From Rhytidiadelphus loreus (lineage: Eukaryota > Streptophyta > Bryopsida > Hypnales > Hylocomiaceae): a DNA stretch of 64,000 nt. The DNA is taken from contig OX344765.1 of the NCBI GenBank assembly GCA_947034895.1, positions 40,677,001 to 40,741,000 of the forward strand. The letters run 5' to 3'. Positions within the stretch are counted from its first letter, which is position 1; each line of letters begins with the position of its first letter. Below the pieces are notes generated by a model. It saw only the letters and a list, made by a program, of their open reading frames with translations. It did no database searches and was not told where the DNA came from. The translations under genes and the position numbers were made by a program. Shown piece after piece: positions 11,954 through 22,619 of this stretch.

Positions 11954-14174
11954 TTAAGGGTATAGTATGCAAATGTGATTGAAAGGTCTTGAATTATCTT
12001 GATTTTGAAATTGGACATGCTTAGGTGGAGGATAATCTCTTTCAGAAGGAAGAAATTTCCTAGGAGGTGCAGTACAGTCTTTAGATAAATGGCCTTGTTG
12101 ACGACATCGTCCACAAAAGGGAGAATAACCTTCTTGTTTTCTTGGGTTGGGACATTCATTAGCATAGTGTCCTAATTCCCACATCTATAACAAACTAATT
12201 TCTTTCCTTTTTCAGAGGTTCCATAACGATGTGTGTTTGGGTTGGTTGGAGGACCATTCCAAAGTGGTGGTTGGTTGTAAGTATCATTCCAATGAGGACG
12301 ATTATCATTAGGTCTATAAGGTGGACCAGTATTAGGTCTAGAAAATGGTCTTTTATCATTATTTTTATTAACCCAAGGTTTGTTTGCTTCTACTTGCATA
12401 ACTTGTCTCACTGCAGCCCGCATTTCTTTTCTAACTGAAGCCAAATTCCAACATTTTTTAGTGGGGTGATTACCCCCACAATGAGTACAAAGTAGTCTTC
12501 TCTCTATGTGGGTTGTGGGTGGTGAAGAACATTCAAAAGATAAATGGCCATGACCTTGACAATTTGAACACCACACATTAGTCCTGGTGTTAGTTGGTTT
12601 AGCTCTCTTATTTGGAGCATTTGTAATTTGTACCCATAGGTTTGCCATTTCTTCTACTAATTTGCTAAGCAAATCAGTCTTTGTATCCTTATTTTTAAAA
12701 TTTGAGGGTACCATTACAAGTGCAGGTTGAGTAGGATAATTTATTATTGGTTGTGGTTGATAGGGGTTAACTTGTATTCCAGTTTGTGTATAAACTAAAT
12801 TCGAAGAATAGATACTAAGATTCATGGTCATTAATTGATCTTCTCCTATTCGAGCTTCCTCATATTGTTTTGCATATTGAATAGCAGTGGCAAAATCTCT
12901 AAGATTCTTTTCTTTTATTGCAATTTTAAATTCCGGGAGGTATAATCCACCTATAAATATACTTTTTAAGTATGCATCGGGTATCCCATGGTTAAGCCAT
13001 CTCTATAATATGTATTCCATTCTCCCATATGGTAATTATTAACACTTTCGCCCAAAGCCATTCGAATAGTTCTTAACCTTTCTTGCAAACTATCTGTAAA
13101 TGCTAACAGTCGAAATCTAGCCAAGAATGCATCTTTCAATGCATCCCAATTAGCATAAGGACTGTTAGTTTGGTGCCATTCTTGGGCAATTCCTAACAAA
13201 GTTGCAGGAAAAGTGGTAAGGTAGTGTGCTGTTGGTATGAAATTAGTTGCACATACTACCAAGAATCTATTCAAATGATGGTCTGGGTCGGAACCATCTT
13301 GACCTGAATATTGGGGAAGGTTAATTAGATTCATAGGGCGTGGTGCTGCCATGATATCTTCTTCTTCTTCCTCTTCCCAACAATTTTTTTCTAATTTTGT
13401 ATTAGATAAATCTAATGGTATTCGTTCTTCGGGATAGTCTATTGGTGGTTCAAATATGTACTCAAGACTATAGGGATTAAAATTTTCATCCCAATTGTGA
13501 TTTAAAAATTGTCCAATTGAAATTTCTAAATGTGGAGGTGTTTGTGGCAAGTCTAAAATAACTAAATTAGAAGGAGAGGTCCTTTGTTCCTCTCTTATAG
13601 GTGACAAATAGTTTTCTAATCTTTGTATTACACTAAGTCCACCATGATTCCATTGTTCTCTCAGGTATTCTGATATTACAGCATTAGCTGTAAAATCTTG
13701 TGGTCTGGGTGTAGAAAATATATATTTTATAGGAGTTGTTGACCTCCAAGGACTAGAAGATGATGTATATAAGTTTATCGGGGTTCTAAATAATGCTTCA
13801 CCTATTGTCGCATTTACAAGAGGTGTATCTAATTCAGTTATATGGGAAGTAGTAGTATCTTGAAGTGGACTACTTGTTCCGGCTATAACTGTTTTAGGTA
13901 ATTCTAAATTTATATTAGAACTAATTTCATGGTCTATATTTGATTCAGTTATTTCACTTTGAGAATCGTCTGGTTTATAATCAACTACAAGACGTTGAAA
14001 TTGACTTAACAAAGTTTCAATTGTACTTGGATCTGCAGGACTAGGTGGTAATCTAGGTGGTGAAAAACATGGATTTAAGTAAGTGGTTGCTATTCTTCTA
14101 TGTTTCGGTCCGGTTTCTTCTCTTATTCTACGTGTAGCACTTCTTAATAATCGGTCAGAGTTTTGACCAGTCAT
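11954..14174 (-). pseudogene. Ty3/gypsy gag with four zinc knuckles
   Basis: The capsid precursor starts at ATG 14174, with a long variable N-terminal part, an acidic EEEEED stretch, then the gypsy capsid region (LGIAQEWHQTN, DALKDAFLARFR). The reading frame is lost near 13010, where another frame continues with RWLNHGIPDAYLKSIF. It resumes in 12172-12831 with zinc knuckles CSNCQGHGHLSFEC and CTHCGGNHPTKKC. A one-base loss near 12175 splits a third knuckle (CYRCG, GHYANEC). A fourth, CGRCRQQGHLSKDC, follows. Knuckles bind RNA for packaging. Four are more than is usual for gag. Several frameshifts make it dead. Confidence 0.85.
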
Positions 14175-14389
14175 TTAGACTAGCCATAGATAAAGACAAA
14201 TTTGTTTTCCCTTCTTCAATTAGATTTTTACAAAAACATGGGAAGCACTTAAGACCCTTTAGCACTACTTTTTTGTGGTAATGGACTCCCAATGACTCCC
14301 AAGATCCTAGTCACCACACAAGTATAGTTCTTATATCAAGTGGACTTAACTAGTTACAACAAATTATATAGCTTATTCGAGGGCTTTTT

Positions 14390-14906
14390 ATACTATAATC
14401 TTACAAAGTCAAAACTAGTCGGACAAATTAAGCTGAAAGATGGACTAAGTGGGTGCGCTTTCTTTTTACACACAAAATCTGGAATAAGTGGAGTTATAGT
14501 TGGATTCATTGGTCCATACTTAAATATATAAAGTCTATCTAAGACTTTACTACCTGTCCAAGCAGCATAGGCTTTGGGTACTTTGTATTTAGTTTGTAAT
14601 TTTAATTTTCTGTATTGGCTAATTAAGTAGTGTAGGGTAAAATCAAAAAGTAGTTCTTTTTACAGCAAATTCTTTCTTAGGTTCAATTTTCTGCCAAATT
14701 TTGGTGAAAATAATTCTCTTTATGTCTAAAGATAATTTTTCAATTCTTTGTTTTAACACTTGGTCTTGGATATAGTTTCCGCTCAATTGAAAGCCTTGTC
14801 CAAAGTAGGCATTTTTATAAAGACGATAAAAAGCCATAAAAAGGCAAGGTCCAGAGAAATAATCTTCTAAGATTTTTGGAACCTCCCATGGAAATAAATA
14901 ACCCAT
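14390..14906 (-). pseudogene. Unassigned ORF in gypsy leader
   Basis: From ATG 14906 a frame reads GYLFPWEVPKILEDYF and many aromatic and basic residues to a stop at 14643. Readable sequence continues beyond it (YKVPKAYAAWTGSKV, then a proline-rich tail) to about 14390. I do not recognise the family. It lies between the PBS and gag, on the same strand as the element, so it may be an accessory ORF of this retrotransposon or sequence captured by it. Confidence 0.45.
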
Positions 14907-15100
14907 TCTGACTCATTTGCAATTATTCGTGTTAGAATGTCTTGGCAAATTAACTTTAAGTACTTCCAAGTATGTTATTTATTTTGGAATGGATGGAAGT
15001 AGATTAAAGTGTTGACAATTGTTCTAATTCTAACTAATTCTTCTAGGGTTATATTAGGGTTTCTTAATGGGGATAATCCTCTAACTGTTTCTAAGAATTC

Positions 15101-15430
15101 TTAATCAAAAGAGGATTTGGATGGATTTATTTGTTTTTCTCGAATTCCTTTTGTAATATCAAAAGCTTGTTTTCTAGAACAAGTTTTCTTGATATGGCCT
15201 AATTCGCCACAAAAATGACAATTAATTCCCTTTGTATGCAAACCTTTTTGGTTTTCTAAATGAGATGTATATGATTTCCTAATATATGGATTTTGAACAA
15301 TTTTAGGTCTTGTTTCTACAAAAAGGTTTTGTCATAAGTAGTTTTAAAGTTTTCTTTTTCTACTTTCTCTCTTTTGGAAAAGACTGATGCTAAACCTCAG
15401 CTATCAACTCATTAGTAATTTGCCTAGCCG
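15101..15430 (-). pseudogene. CCHC zinc-knuckle peptide in gypsy leader
   Basis: The minus strand encodes CHFCGELGHIKKTC, a perfect CX2CX4HX4C knuckle, within an open stretch of about 75 codons that ends at a stop near 15103. Upstream, an ATG-led piece (MDSARQITNELIAEV) and a second open piece lie in other frames, so at least two frameshifts have hit it. It resembles a gag nucleocapsid tail. It is distinct from the four knuckles at 11954-12640, so it is either a second gag-like ORF or a relic of another element inserted in the leader. Confidence 0.6.
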
Positions 15431-15785
15431 AATCCATATTTAATATAAAAAATCATTTAGATTATATTCTAATATTTAATTTGAAAATTTGAAATTTGTC
15501 TATTTGTTCATATGATTATTTTGCTAATTATTGATAGGTATCTACTAAAAGAAAGCTACTTCTTTACTTCTATTAAAATCAAGGTTAAGATTTAATTAAA
15601 ATAAACTAATTAAGGCAATACATGTCATATCTCTTGTAGTTTGGAATTCTCAAAAGAAAGATACATATTCTATTGACTTAAGGTTTCTATTCTAATTTTT
15701 TTTTAAATAAAATTTTCTTAACACTTCAAAAAAAAAGTTTTAGGATCTACATATACATTTTAGACACCGTTAGCTAGGACCTTTA

Positions 15786-15803
15786 TCTCCGGCAGCGGTG
15801 CCA
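15786..15803 (-). other. Gypsy primer binding site
   Basis: The minus strand reads TGGCACCGCTGCCGGAGA. It differs at a few bases from TGGCGCCGTTGCCGGGGA, the tRNA-Asp-type PBS known from Athila-like plant elements. It marks where the 5' LTR should end, just above 15806. Confidence 0.75.
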
Positions 15804-15805
15804 AA

Positions 15806-18350
15806 ATGTGAGTCTAGATTTTGTCTATAAAAAGAACCTAAGACCACAAGCATAGGGGGGTCTAGATAGAGAAAAAGGTAATTAAGTCTAACGTTTCTGT
15901 GTCTAAAGTCACATGTTTCGTAGATAATTTTGACTTTCTTTCTTTTTATATGTTTAATTCATACTAGAAAACATGCTTATACCCAGGTTTTAGAATTTGT
16001 ATCAGTCCATTACCGAAGTATGCAAAGACAATGTTTGTTGTCCTAGTCCTATCTAGTGTTCTAAAAAGGGTGGTCAATTAATCTTGGTCAAATATTCAGG
16101 ATGGTCAAATTTACTTATTCAATATATACTAGAACCTAATCATCATACAATAATACTTTTAAAATAGTACAAATAGTTCCTTCATTATATTCTTTTTATG
16201 TTTGGGTCAAAGTAGTCCAGTCAATCTGCAGCTATCACGTATAGTGCAGGTATGCCTAACGGTCTGTATTCTACGTCAAATATTCACAGTATGCAAAAGT
16301 ATGCTGGTGAGAATTATACCAATGGTCAAATTTTCTTGTTCTTTCCTTTTGGTCAAATGTTCCAAATTTCACAAATTAAGACATTTTATCTCCAATTGAT
16401 TTAAATAAAACTCTGAATGACCCACTGGATTAAATGTCTACAAAACACACATCAGGTTAGGCTTGCAACCACATCTAATACAGACTAAACTTCATTTCAT
16501 CCTTGAGCATTCCTCTGAATACTCTTAAAATTTAAGTTTCAACAATGGATCACCCCTACATTCAAACGGATGAGCATTCGAATTAGAGATTTGAGTTTTA
16601 ATCCACCCCCCCTTCAACCTGAAGAAATGATTATCTATATACAATATTTACAATAGCCAGTCAAACCAAATAACCATCATTTAGTTTCAAATTAATTTGT
16701 TGTAGTCAAAGATTAATGAAAACAATCCACTAATCTGAACCAAGTTGGTACAAAACATGAAGCAATTGGCAGGTTTAAATCACTAATCAAATTCAAACAA
16801 CCACTTAGAATAACAAATGTATTGAAATAAGCTACACCATAAACTTAATCAAGCAATCAAAAGGTGTAGAATGTAGTCTATATGTAGTTCACTCAGACCA
16901 TGTAACAATGTAATTTCCCTACACCCAAAACTCCCAAATTGTCCAACAGCTAAACCCAAAGAAAGCTTTTATTAGTTATGAGTTAATTTTCAGTACAAGC
17001 TTCAATTTTTACACTTAGTTCCAAATCTGCAATTTTGTATCCACTCATGTCCAGAATTAATTTTACAATTGCAACTATTGCTGGACTTTTTGATGCAATT
17101 GAATTGTAACATAAAGAATTAAAATATAAATCTACCGGTCTGAATTGCCATCATCTAATTTGAGCAGTTAATTCAGATTCAGTGCAAGGACATTCCACCA
17201 ACCAGAACAACACCTTGTAAACTTAACACTCAACTTTATTACCAATCATTCAAGGTCTGACTTGGTCCTAGAAGAATGCAAAAGAAAACAAACAAAAACA
17301 AAAACAAAAAAACATCAATGGAAGGATTTAGCATGCAAGGAGAATTTGCAGCCGTCGTGATCTTGGAGAGAATTAGATTAGTTAATTAGAGGCTTAATTC
17401 AGGGAAAACAAAGTCATAGTAGGCCAAATTTGGAACTTTGTACCACAGATAGAAACCTGTGAATGATGAGCTACTCGAAGCTCCTTCTCCTTTTGAATGT
17501 AGTTGGTGGCTAAATTGGAATGCAACCTTGGTAAAAATCTTCTCTGCTTCTGCTGCAATCGCGATTGTTGCCACGCTCTTTGCCGTTCTTGTTGAATGTT
17601 GCCGCAGCATACAATTTGGGTGTTCCCACCCAGAGCGTCTTCAAATGCGTACAAAAGTTTGACTCACTCCAAAGACCTAATTGCAACAACGCTCAGATGT
17701 TCATTGTCATTCACCGCGCAACTCTCCCGCAGCAGTGCTTTACAAACTCACAATTCCTCAATTGACTGATCACTCTCAATCTTTCTATGCACCACTCCAC
17801 TCAATTCAACAACAATTTCTCACACTAACCTACCTTTGTAAAATTCTCAAATTTGTGGTTCAAGTTTTCAAATCGCTACCAATTTCCACTTAGTCTGATT
17901 TCAATCAACCCTAGTAAGACTCAATTAGGCGTTCAGTCTTCAATTAACAATTCTCAAGCAGGCATTAATTCTCAAACTTTCACAAACGCTCAATCACTCG
18001 CACACAAAAAATTACAATTGAAAGAAACATAGGTATGTTGAAACCCTCACACACGCAGCGCACACGTAGAACACAAATTTACAAGGGAAGAATATAATTA
18101 TATAATTATAAAATAAATATTCACTAAGAGCATTCTACACAATGCCAGGAATTTCTTCTCCCTTGACCTTTATATAGGCTTGTTCAGGGAAGGTCACGAC
18201 CCTTCCTGAAGGGTTGTGACTTTAGGTTCTTTTTCTTTTTCTTTTTTTTAATTCGTTTTTTTTCTTTTAGTTTTAACTTTAATTTTCTAAACTTTTACTT
18301 TAATTTTTTTACTTTTAAAGTAATTTTCAGCTCTTTATTGAATTTTGAGA
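15806..18350 (-). other. Possible gypsy 5' LTR and upstream sequence
   Basis: The 5' LTR must abut the PBS at about 15806 and extend to higher coordinates. A TATA-box-like TATATAAAG lies at 18176-18168 on the minus strand, followed by GC-richer sequence, as in an LTR promoter. If that is the promoter, the LTR exceeds 2 kb, which is long but known for Athila/Tat-like elements. I could not find the TG start or a second LTR copy, so the right border is a guess. No credible gene lies here. Confidence 0.35.
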
Positions 18351-18727
18351 CTAATTATGAATTATTTATATTCTAATTCAAATTTTAAGTAGTATTAAGC
18401 ATTAAATGTTCTATAAAGAAAAAGAAAAATATAATTCTAGTCTAATATTTAGGACTACAACTATCCAAGTCAGATGTAGTTTGAGTTGTAGAATTTGTAA
18501 GAATCTTATGAATGTTGATGGAAAGTAATTCCAAATCCTCGGGTTTCCAAAATATAGAGTATCCTGCATCATCATCACTAGTTTGGAATCGAGCTTGGTT
18601 ACCTTCCATAGTGACAAGGTCTTTAGTAATGTGAATAGGTTCATCAAATATATATCACGGCTAATGGTAATTTTTCAAGTAGATTTATGGTATAAGCGAT
18701 AAACTTTAGAAGTTTGACTATAGCCCA

Positions 18728-19363
18728 TTAATATACAAGGTAAACTTTTGTAGTCAAATTCTGAGTATAGGTAGTTGTAGCAATGGCTTTAGCCCAATAA
18801 CAATTTTCAAGTCCTACAAATTGAAGCATAGAACGTGCACTCTCAACTAGAGTACGATTTTTATGCTCTGTGAAGCCATTTTGCTTTGGGGTATAGGCAA
18901 CAATGGTTTGCTTCATTATACCATTAATTTGACAATATTGGTTAAATTCATTAGATGTATATTCACCACCACCATTGGTTCAAAAAATTTTAATTTTATG
19001 ATTTGTAAAATTTTCAAATTCATCTTTAAATACTTTAAAATTTATAAGGATTTCATTTTTATGTTTTAAAAAATAAACTGTTGTTCTTCAAGATTTGTCA
19101 TCGATAAAAGTGACAAAATATAATGATCCACTACAAGATGGTGTTTTCATAGGATTGCAAACATCACTATGAACCAATTCTAGGAGCTCTTTGGTTCTTG
19201 TGCCTCCTTTAGTAGGAAATGGAAGTCTATGTTGTTTACCTGCTAAACAACTAGAACAGAAACTTAAATCGGGATCTTTACCCAATGTGAGTCCATGTAC
19301 ATAATCATGTGATTGCATCATTTTAATTTTTGTATTCCTACATGACCTAGCCTTAAATGCCAA
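18728..19363 (-). pseudogene. Ty1/copia integrase fragments
   Basis: Two open pieces belong to the copia integrase. The upstream one (19363-19088) has the GAG-pre-integrase finger (CSSCLAGKQHRLPF) and the rve start LVHSDVCNPM with the first catalytic Asp. The downstream one (18916-18728) has VAYTPKQNGFTEHKNRTLVE, with the block that carries the catalytic glutamate. The sequence between them is broken by stops and a frameshift. A further scrap at 18411-18647 is the linker that normally leads to reverse transcriptase, and nothing of RT is present. Confidence 0.85.
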
Positions 19364-19522
19364 AGGTTAGTGGAAGTAACTAGCTTACGGTTTAAAGTAT
19401 TAACAAGGCATTGGTCTTTTTGTAATGGTATATTTACCAAATGAGAGGAACCAATCCTATACAATCAGCCTTCTCATTGGCATACAACAAGAACCTTAGT
19501 ACTAGGTTTCTTGTCCATTAAT

Positions 19523-20238
19523 GGGTGATTGCAAGAAAGACCGGTCCTATGAGGCATCACAATTGAAGTGACGGAGTTGGTTTTGACCGTAACTTTTGGA
19601 AATTGAAGACAATGGACTTGAAATTTTTATGGAAGATTGCTAACTCAAAAAACATGAGATTTTTTATTTTTAAAAAAATTGAAAAATAATGTTATAATTA
19701 AATATCAATTTAGCTAATTTGTCACACTTTGTGGTTTAGGGTTTTTTAGTACTTTGAAGTATCCAAAAAACATGATGTTCACTTGACTTTTTTGTGGCCT
19801 ATTTCCACACTAGATGGGCATGTGTCCACCAAAGGGAATTCAAAAAAACACAATTCTTTGTCCTCAACATGCATGCAAATAGGGGTCCCTTGTGCATAGC
19901 ACTCCAAACTTTCATGATGGTTTGAACTTCTAGTTTTTGGTGAAATGTAATTACTATCAAGTCTTTATAAATAGAAAATTTTTAGTTTTTTTTTATTCAT
20001 GGTTTTCTAATTTTTATTAATTTATACTTAAGTTTATCTACTTTCTGTGACAAATTGTCATTTTTTTTAAGTAGTGCTATTTTAGTATTATAAAGTACTC
20101 AAAAGTACTATTGGCCGTTGATTTTTTAGATCAACGACTGAGATTGCTCCATTTCGTAGTACTCCTAGTACTGAGTAGAAAAAACGTAGTTTTTGACCAA
20201 ACGCTACCAAAATCGTTTGGTCTTTCTTGCAATCACCC
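19523..20238. mobile_element. Non-autonomous DNA transposon nested in copia (Harbinger-like ends)
   Basis: The left end reads GGGTGATTGCAAGAAAGACC and the right end GGTCTTTCTTGCAATCACCC, a perfect 20-bp inverted repeat. TAAT flanks both sides (19519-19522 and 20239-20242), which also fits the TAA target typical of PIF/Harbinger with one extra matching base. The 716-bp AT-rich interior has no transposase. It splits the copia pol region between protease and integrase, so it arrived after the copia insertion. Confidence 0.8.
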
Positions 20239-20304
20239 TAATACACATCTTTGAAGTGAAAATATGAAAGTATACTCAACATTGGTTGCTTAACTTACGG
20301 AAAT

Positions 20305-20517
20305 CTAATTCTTTTTTAATTGTGGGACATAGAGAACTTTATCAATTTGTTTTGTTTCTCCTTTAGGAAGCATAATTTCAACCGTGCCAAAGTTCATAAT
20401 TTGACAACTAGAATTATCCCCTAAATACACAAATTCATTATTGAATAAACTTTCTAGTGTTAGAAAGCATCGAGAAAATAAATACACATATTGCAAAGCA
20501 CCAGAATCAACATACAC
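20305..20517 (-). pseudogene. Ty1/copia protease fragment
   Basis: The peptide begins MYVDSGALQYV, where DSGA carries the aspartic protease catalytic residue. It ends KVLYVPQLKKN, the standard copia motif just before the GAG-pre-integrase region. It is separated from gag by the hairpin at 20521-20585 and from integrase by the nested element at 19523-20238. Confidence 0.8.
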
Positions 20518-20520
20518 TAG

Positions 20521-20585
20521 TAGAAACCTGTGTTGCAGTCAACAAAATTCAGATGACATTTATGTTGACTGCAATACAGGTTTCT
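20521..20585. repeat. Short inverted repeat at copia gag-protease junction
   Basis: GAAACCTGTGTTGCAGTCAAC pairs with GTTGACTGCAATACAGGTTTC across a loop of about 20 bases, with one mismatch. It lies where gag would run into protease and introduces a stop. It could be a tiny foldback insertion. Confidence 0.7.
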
Positions 20586-21485
20586 TCTCATTAGTATCAA
20601 TAGATAAAGATGTGACAAATAATTTAGCCTCATTGGAAGCCGTATTGTTCAATTGTCGTGGTCTTCTTTCCTTTGCTTGTTTAATTTGGCAATCCCAGAT
20701 ATGGTGTCCCGGTTTTCCACAATGAAAACATACTATGGAGAATTTCCTTTGGTAATTATTAATATTTGAATTTTGAGAATTGTAATGGTTTTATTAAATT
20801 TTTTTCTTTTGTATTGATTTGATTTGTCAATTTGCCTTATACATTGTCCATTAAACTTCTTTGAAGAGGGGCGTTGGCCTCCAAATAATGCAGAAGAAGA
20901 TTTGTCAGTATCTTCTCCTTTCCTCCTTAAATCTTCTTCAAGGAGCAATTGAATTGTTTCATTTAAGGTACCAACTCGACCCGTTTGAGCCATTACAAGT
21001 CCAACATATGAGGTTGGTAATGATCCAAGTAAATTAGCTACGCCTTCAACATCCAAAACTATAGTGCCGGCCATGGCTAATTCATCTTTTATATTATAAA
21101 AATGATTAATATGGGTTTTCATACTATCACCTTCATGCGTTTTTATTGTAAAGAATTTTTGAGTGATACGATTTTTACCAATAACATTTGCCCATTTTTC
21201 CGTTTGATACTTTAATTTCAAAGTATCCCATATGTCTTTAGAAATGTTAAGTGATTTAACATGTACTAATAAGTGATCTTTCATAAAAAGAAGGATGTCA
21301 CTTCAAGCCTTTCGATCTTTTTGATCCCAAGATTGTTGATTCTTAGGAGTTGCCAGTAGTCTTTTGGAACCATCAACAACTTCCTATGTGTCTTCTCGTA
21401 TGAGATACATCTCCATGCGAGTTGACCATGGAGTATAATTCGTGCCATCAAAGCAATCTATTAAAGTCAGTTGTGAAAAACTCAT
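20570..21485 (-). pseudogene. Ty1/copia gag with zinc knuckle
   Basis: From ATG 21485 the frame reads the copia capsid start (LIDCFDGTNYTPWSTRMEMY). It crosses an in-frame TAG and a TGA, then continues through the UBN2-type capsid domain (DIWDTLKLKYQTE, LLGSLPTSYVGLV) to 20733. A one-base shift near 20790 leads into the CCHC knuckle CFHCGKPGHHIWDC near 20700. The TAG sits where the family has Trp (EDTWEVV pattern) and the TGA is one C-to-T step from an Arg codon. Gag would form the particle around element RNA, but this copy is dead. Confidence 0.85.
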
Positions 21486-21618
21486 AGTATTAATTGTTAT
21501 TTGTTTTTATTAATTTGGTTTGACAATTTTATGCATTTTTTATTGGGTGAAGGCATTAATGTAAATTGGTCATCCAACTCTTCAAAAAAATGAGGATTGA
21601 TCTCATTAAATTCAGCTA

Positions 21619-21866
21619 TGCCACATTTAACTACTTCTAGACTATTCAATGAATTTTGGACAAAACATCTGGAGATCTCCAAATAATAACATTGGGGGAT
21701 CCTCCAATGTTTATATAGATCTCTCAATGTTTATCTAGATTTTCTGATGTTTAGCCTAGATTTCTTGATGTTTTGCATTATCTCTCGATGACCAATTTTT
21801 TTTTCTCTCCCGATGATCATTATTAATTTTGGACTTTTCAAAGTCCAAAAGTAGTTAAATGTGGCA
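21619..21866. mobile_element. 248-bp MITE with TA target duplication
   Basis: The ends are TGCCACATTTAACTACTTCT and its near-exact reverse complement (AGTAGTTAAATGTGGCA), with TA on both outer sides. The TA duplication suggests a Tc1/mariner-type helper, but the termini are not the classic Stowaway ends. It interrupts the copia leader ORF. A second, more diverged copy lies at 35694-35885. Confidence 0.8.
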
Positions 21867-22110
21867 TACCTAATGATTCAATTTGTTCTTCAATAAATGG
21901 TGTGGTGTTTGTTAATAAAGGTTCAATTTCAAGTTGGAAAAATGCATTTTTAATTTGAATATTATTTTCAATTTTAAATGGATTTGTATCATCTACGAAC
22001 AAATCATAAACATCCTCACTTGCATTCTCTCCAACAAGTGGTGGAGGAGGAAAACACATATTGATATGATAAAAGATTTCAAATAATATTTCATAGTCTG
22101 TGAAAAATAA
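21867..22110 (-). pseudogene. Copia leader ORF, unassigned
   Basis: Between the PBS and gag an open stretch reads MCFPPPPLVGENASEDVYDL and an acidic continuation. It is cut by the MITE at 21619-21866, and on the far side the sequence resumes as FNEINPHFFEELDDQFTLMP (21497-21610). I do not recognise a family. It may be a short accessory ORF or chance open leader. Confidence 0.35.
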
Positions 22111-22130
22111 AAATCTAAAATTTTTATAAT

Positions 22131-22146
22131 CCTTGCTCTGATACCA
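22131..22146 (-). other. Copia primer binding site
   Basis: The minus strand reads TGGTATCAGAGCAAGG, which begins with the initiator-Met-tRNA PBS used by most plant copia elements. It directly abuts the LTR end at 22147. Confidence 0.9.
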
Positions 22147-22348
22147 TGTTAAGAAGCTAAGAGAAAAGTAACATGAATAAAAGGTAATAATGAATATATT
22201 ATGGTAAGGCAAATAAATCTAAGGGATGTAACCCTTTGTACTTGTGACTTTATAGTTTCATAATTATCCTTAATATATCTTTCCCATGACCCCCAAGTGC
22301 CCCCAGCCTCCTAAGAAGGTTGTGGGATTTGGTACCTTCTTTATTCAA
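22147..22348 (-). repeat. Copia 5' LTR
   Basis: The plus-strand sequence starts TGTTAAGAAGC next to the PBS and appears to end at TTCAACA near 22348, giving TG...CA borders and about 202 bp. The right border is inferred. The first 50 bases recur at 6066-6117. Confidence 0.65.
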
Positions 22349-22619
22349 CATCCAATTGTTGTGGTTAACTAAAGGATTTTCTTCTTTTTTCTTTGGGTAG
22401 TGCAAAAATCAATCTTTGTTGGAGTGATGCAATTGTTTACATCTCCATAATTGGATGAAATGTGGAAAATGCAGATGAAATTGTTGATTTGCTACATATT
22501 CTAAGGACAATATCGCTCTATTATGGATGTATGTACACTCTTGTATACTTTCAGAGGAATATATTGCCTACTACTGGCTCCCTCCAAAAAAATTGTATCT
22601 CTTTTGAGCGAACTATCGC
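22349..22619 (-). other. 3' flank of the TIR-kinase gene
   Basis: This short interval separates the kinase stop codon (22620) from the copia LTR and must contain the 3' UTR. It is AT-rich downstream of the stop. I cannot point to a single poly(A) signal with confidence. Confidence 0.4.

Larger units (their letters stand above)
7841..15803 (-). mobile_element. Degenerate Ty3/gypsy retrotransposon, internal region
   Basis: Reading the minus strand, the order is PBS (15803-15786), two unassigned leader ORFs, gag with zinc knuckles, protease, reverse transcriptase, RNase H, integrase and a polypurine tract (7853-7841, AATGGGGGGTAGGT). Protease before RT and integrase last identifies Ty3/gypsy. 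There is no chromodomain after integrase, and the PBS is of the Asp-tRNA type, which points to a non-chromovirus (Athila/Tat-like) lineage. Several frameshifts and stops make it non-autonomous. A 3' LTR was not found. Confidence 0.85.
18411..22348 (-). mobile_element. Ty1/copia retrotransposon, 3'-truncated
   Basis: The minus strand carries an LTR (22348-22147), a Met-type PBS (22146-22131), gag, zinc knuckle, protease, then integrase. Integrase before RT is the copia order. No reverse transcriptase, RNase H or 3' LTR follows: the coding trail ends around 18411 in the linker after integrase. Two small DNA transposons (19523-20238 and 21619-21866) and a hairpin (20521-20585) interrupt it. Confidence 0.85.

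Noticed and set aside
17386..17893. Several overlapping open frames of 62-86 codons
   Set aside because: They overlap on both strands, are low in complexity (Ala/Ser/Gln runs) and have no family pattern. They are likely chance frames in the putative LTR.
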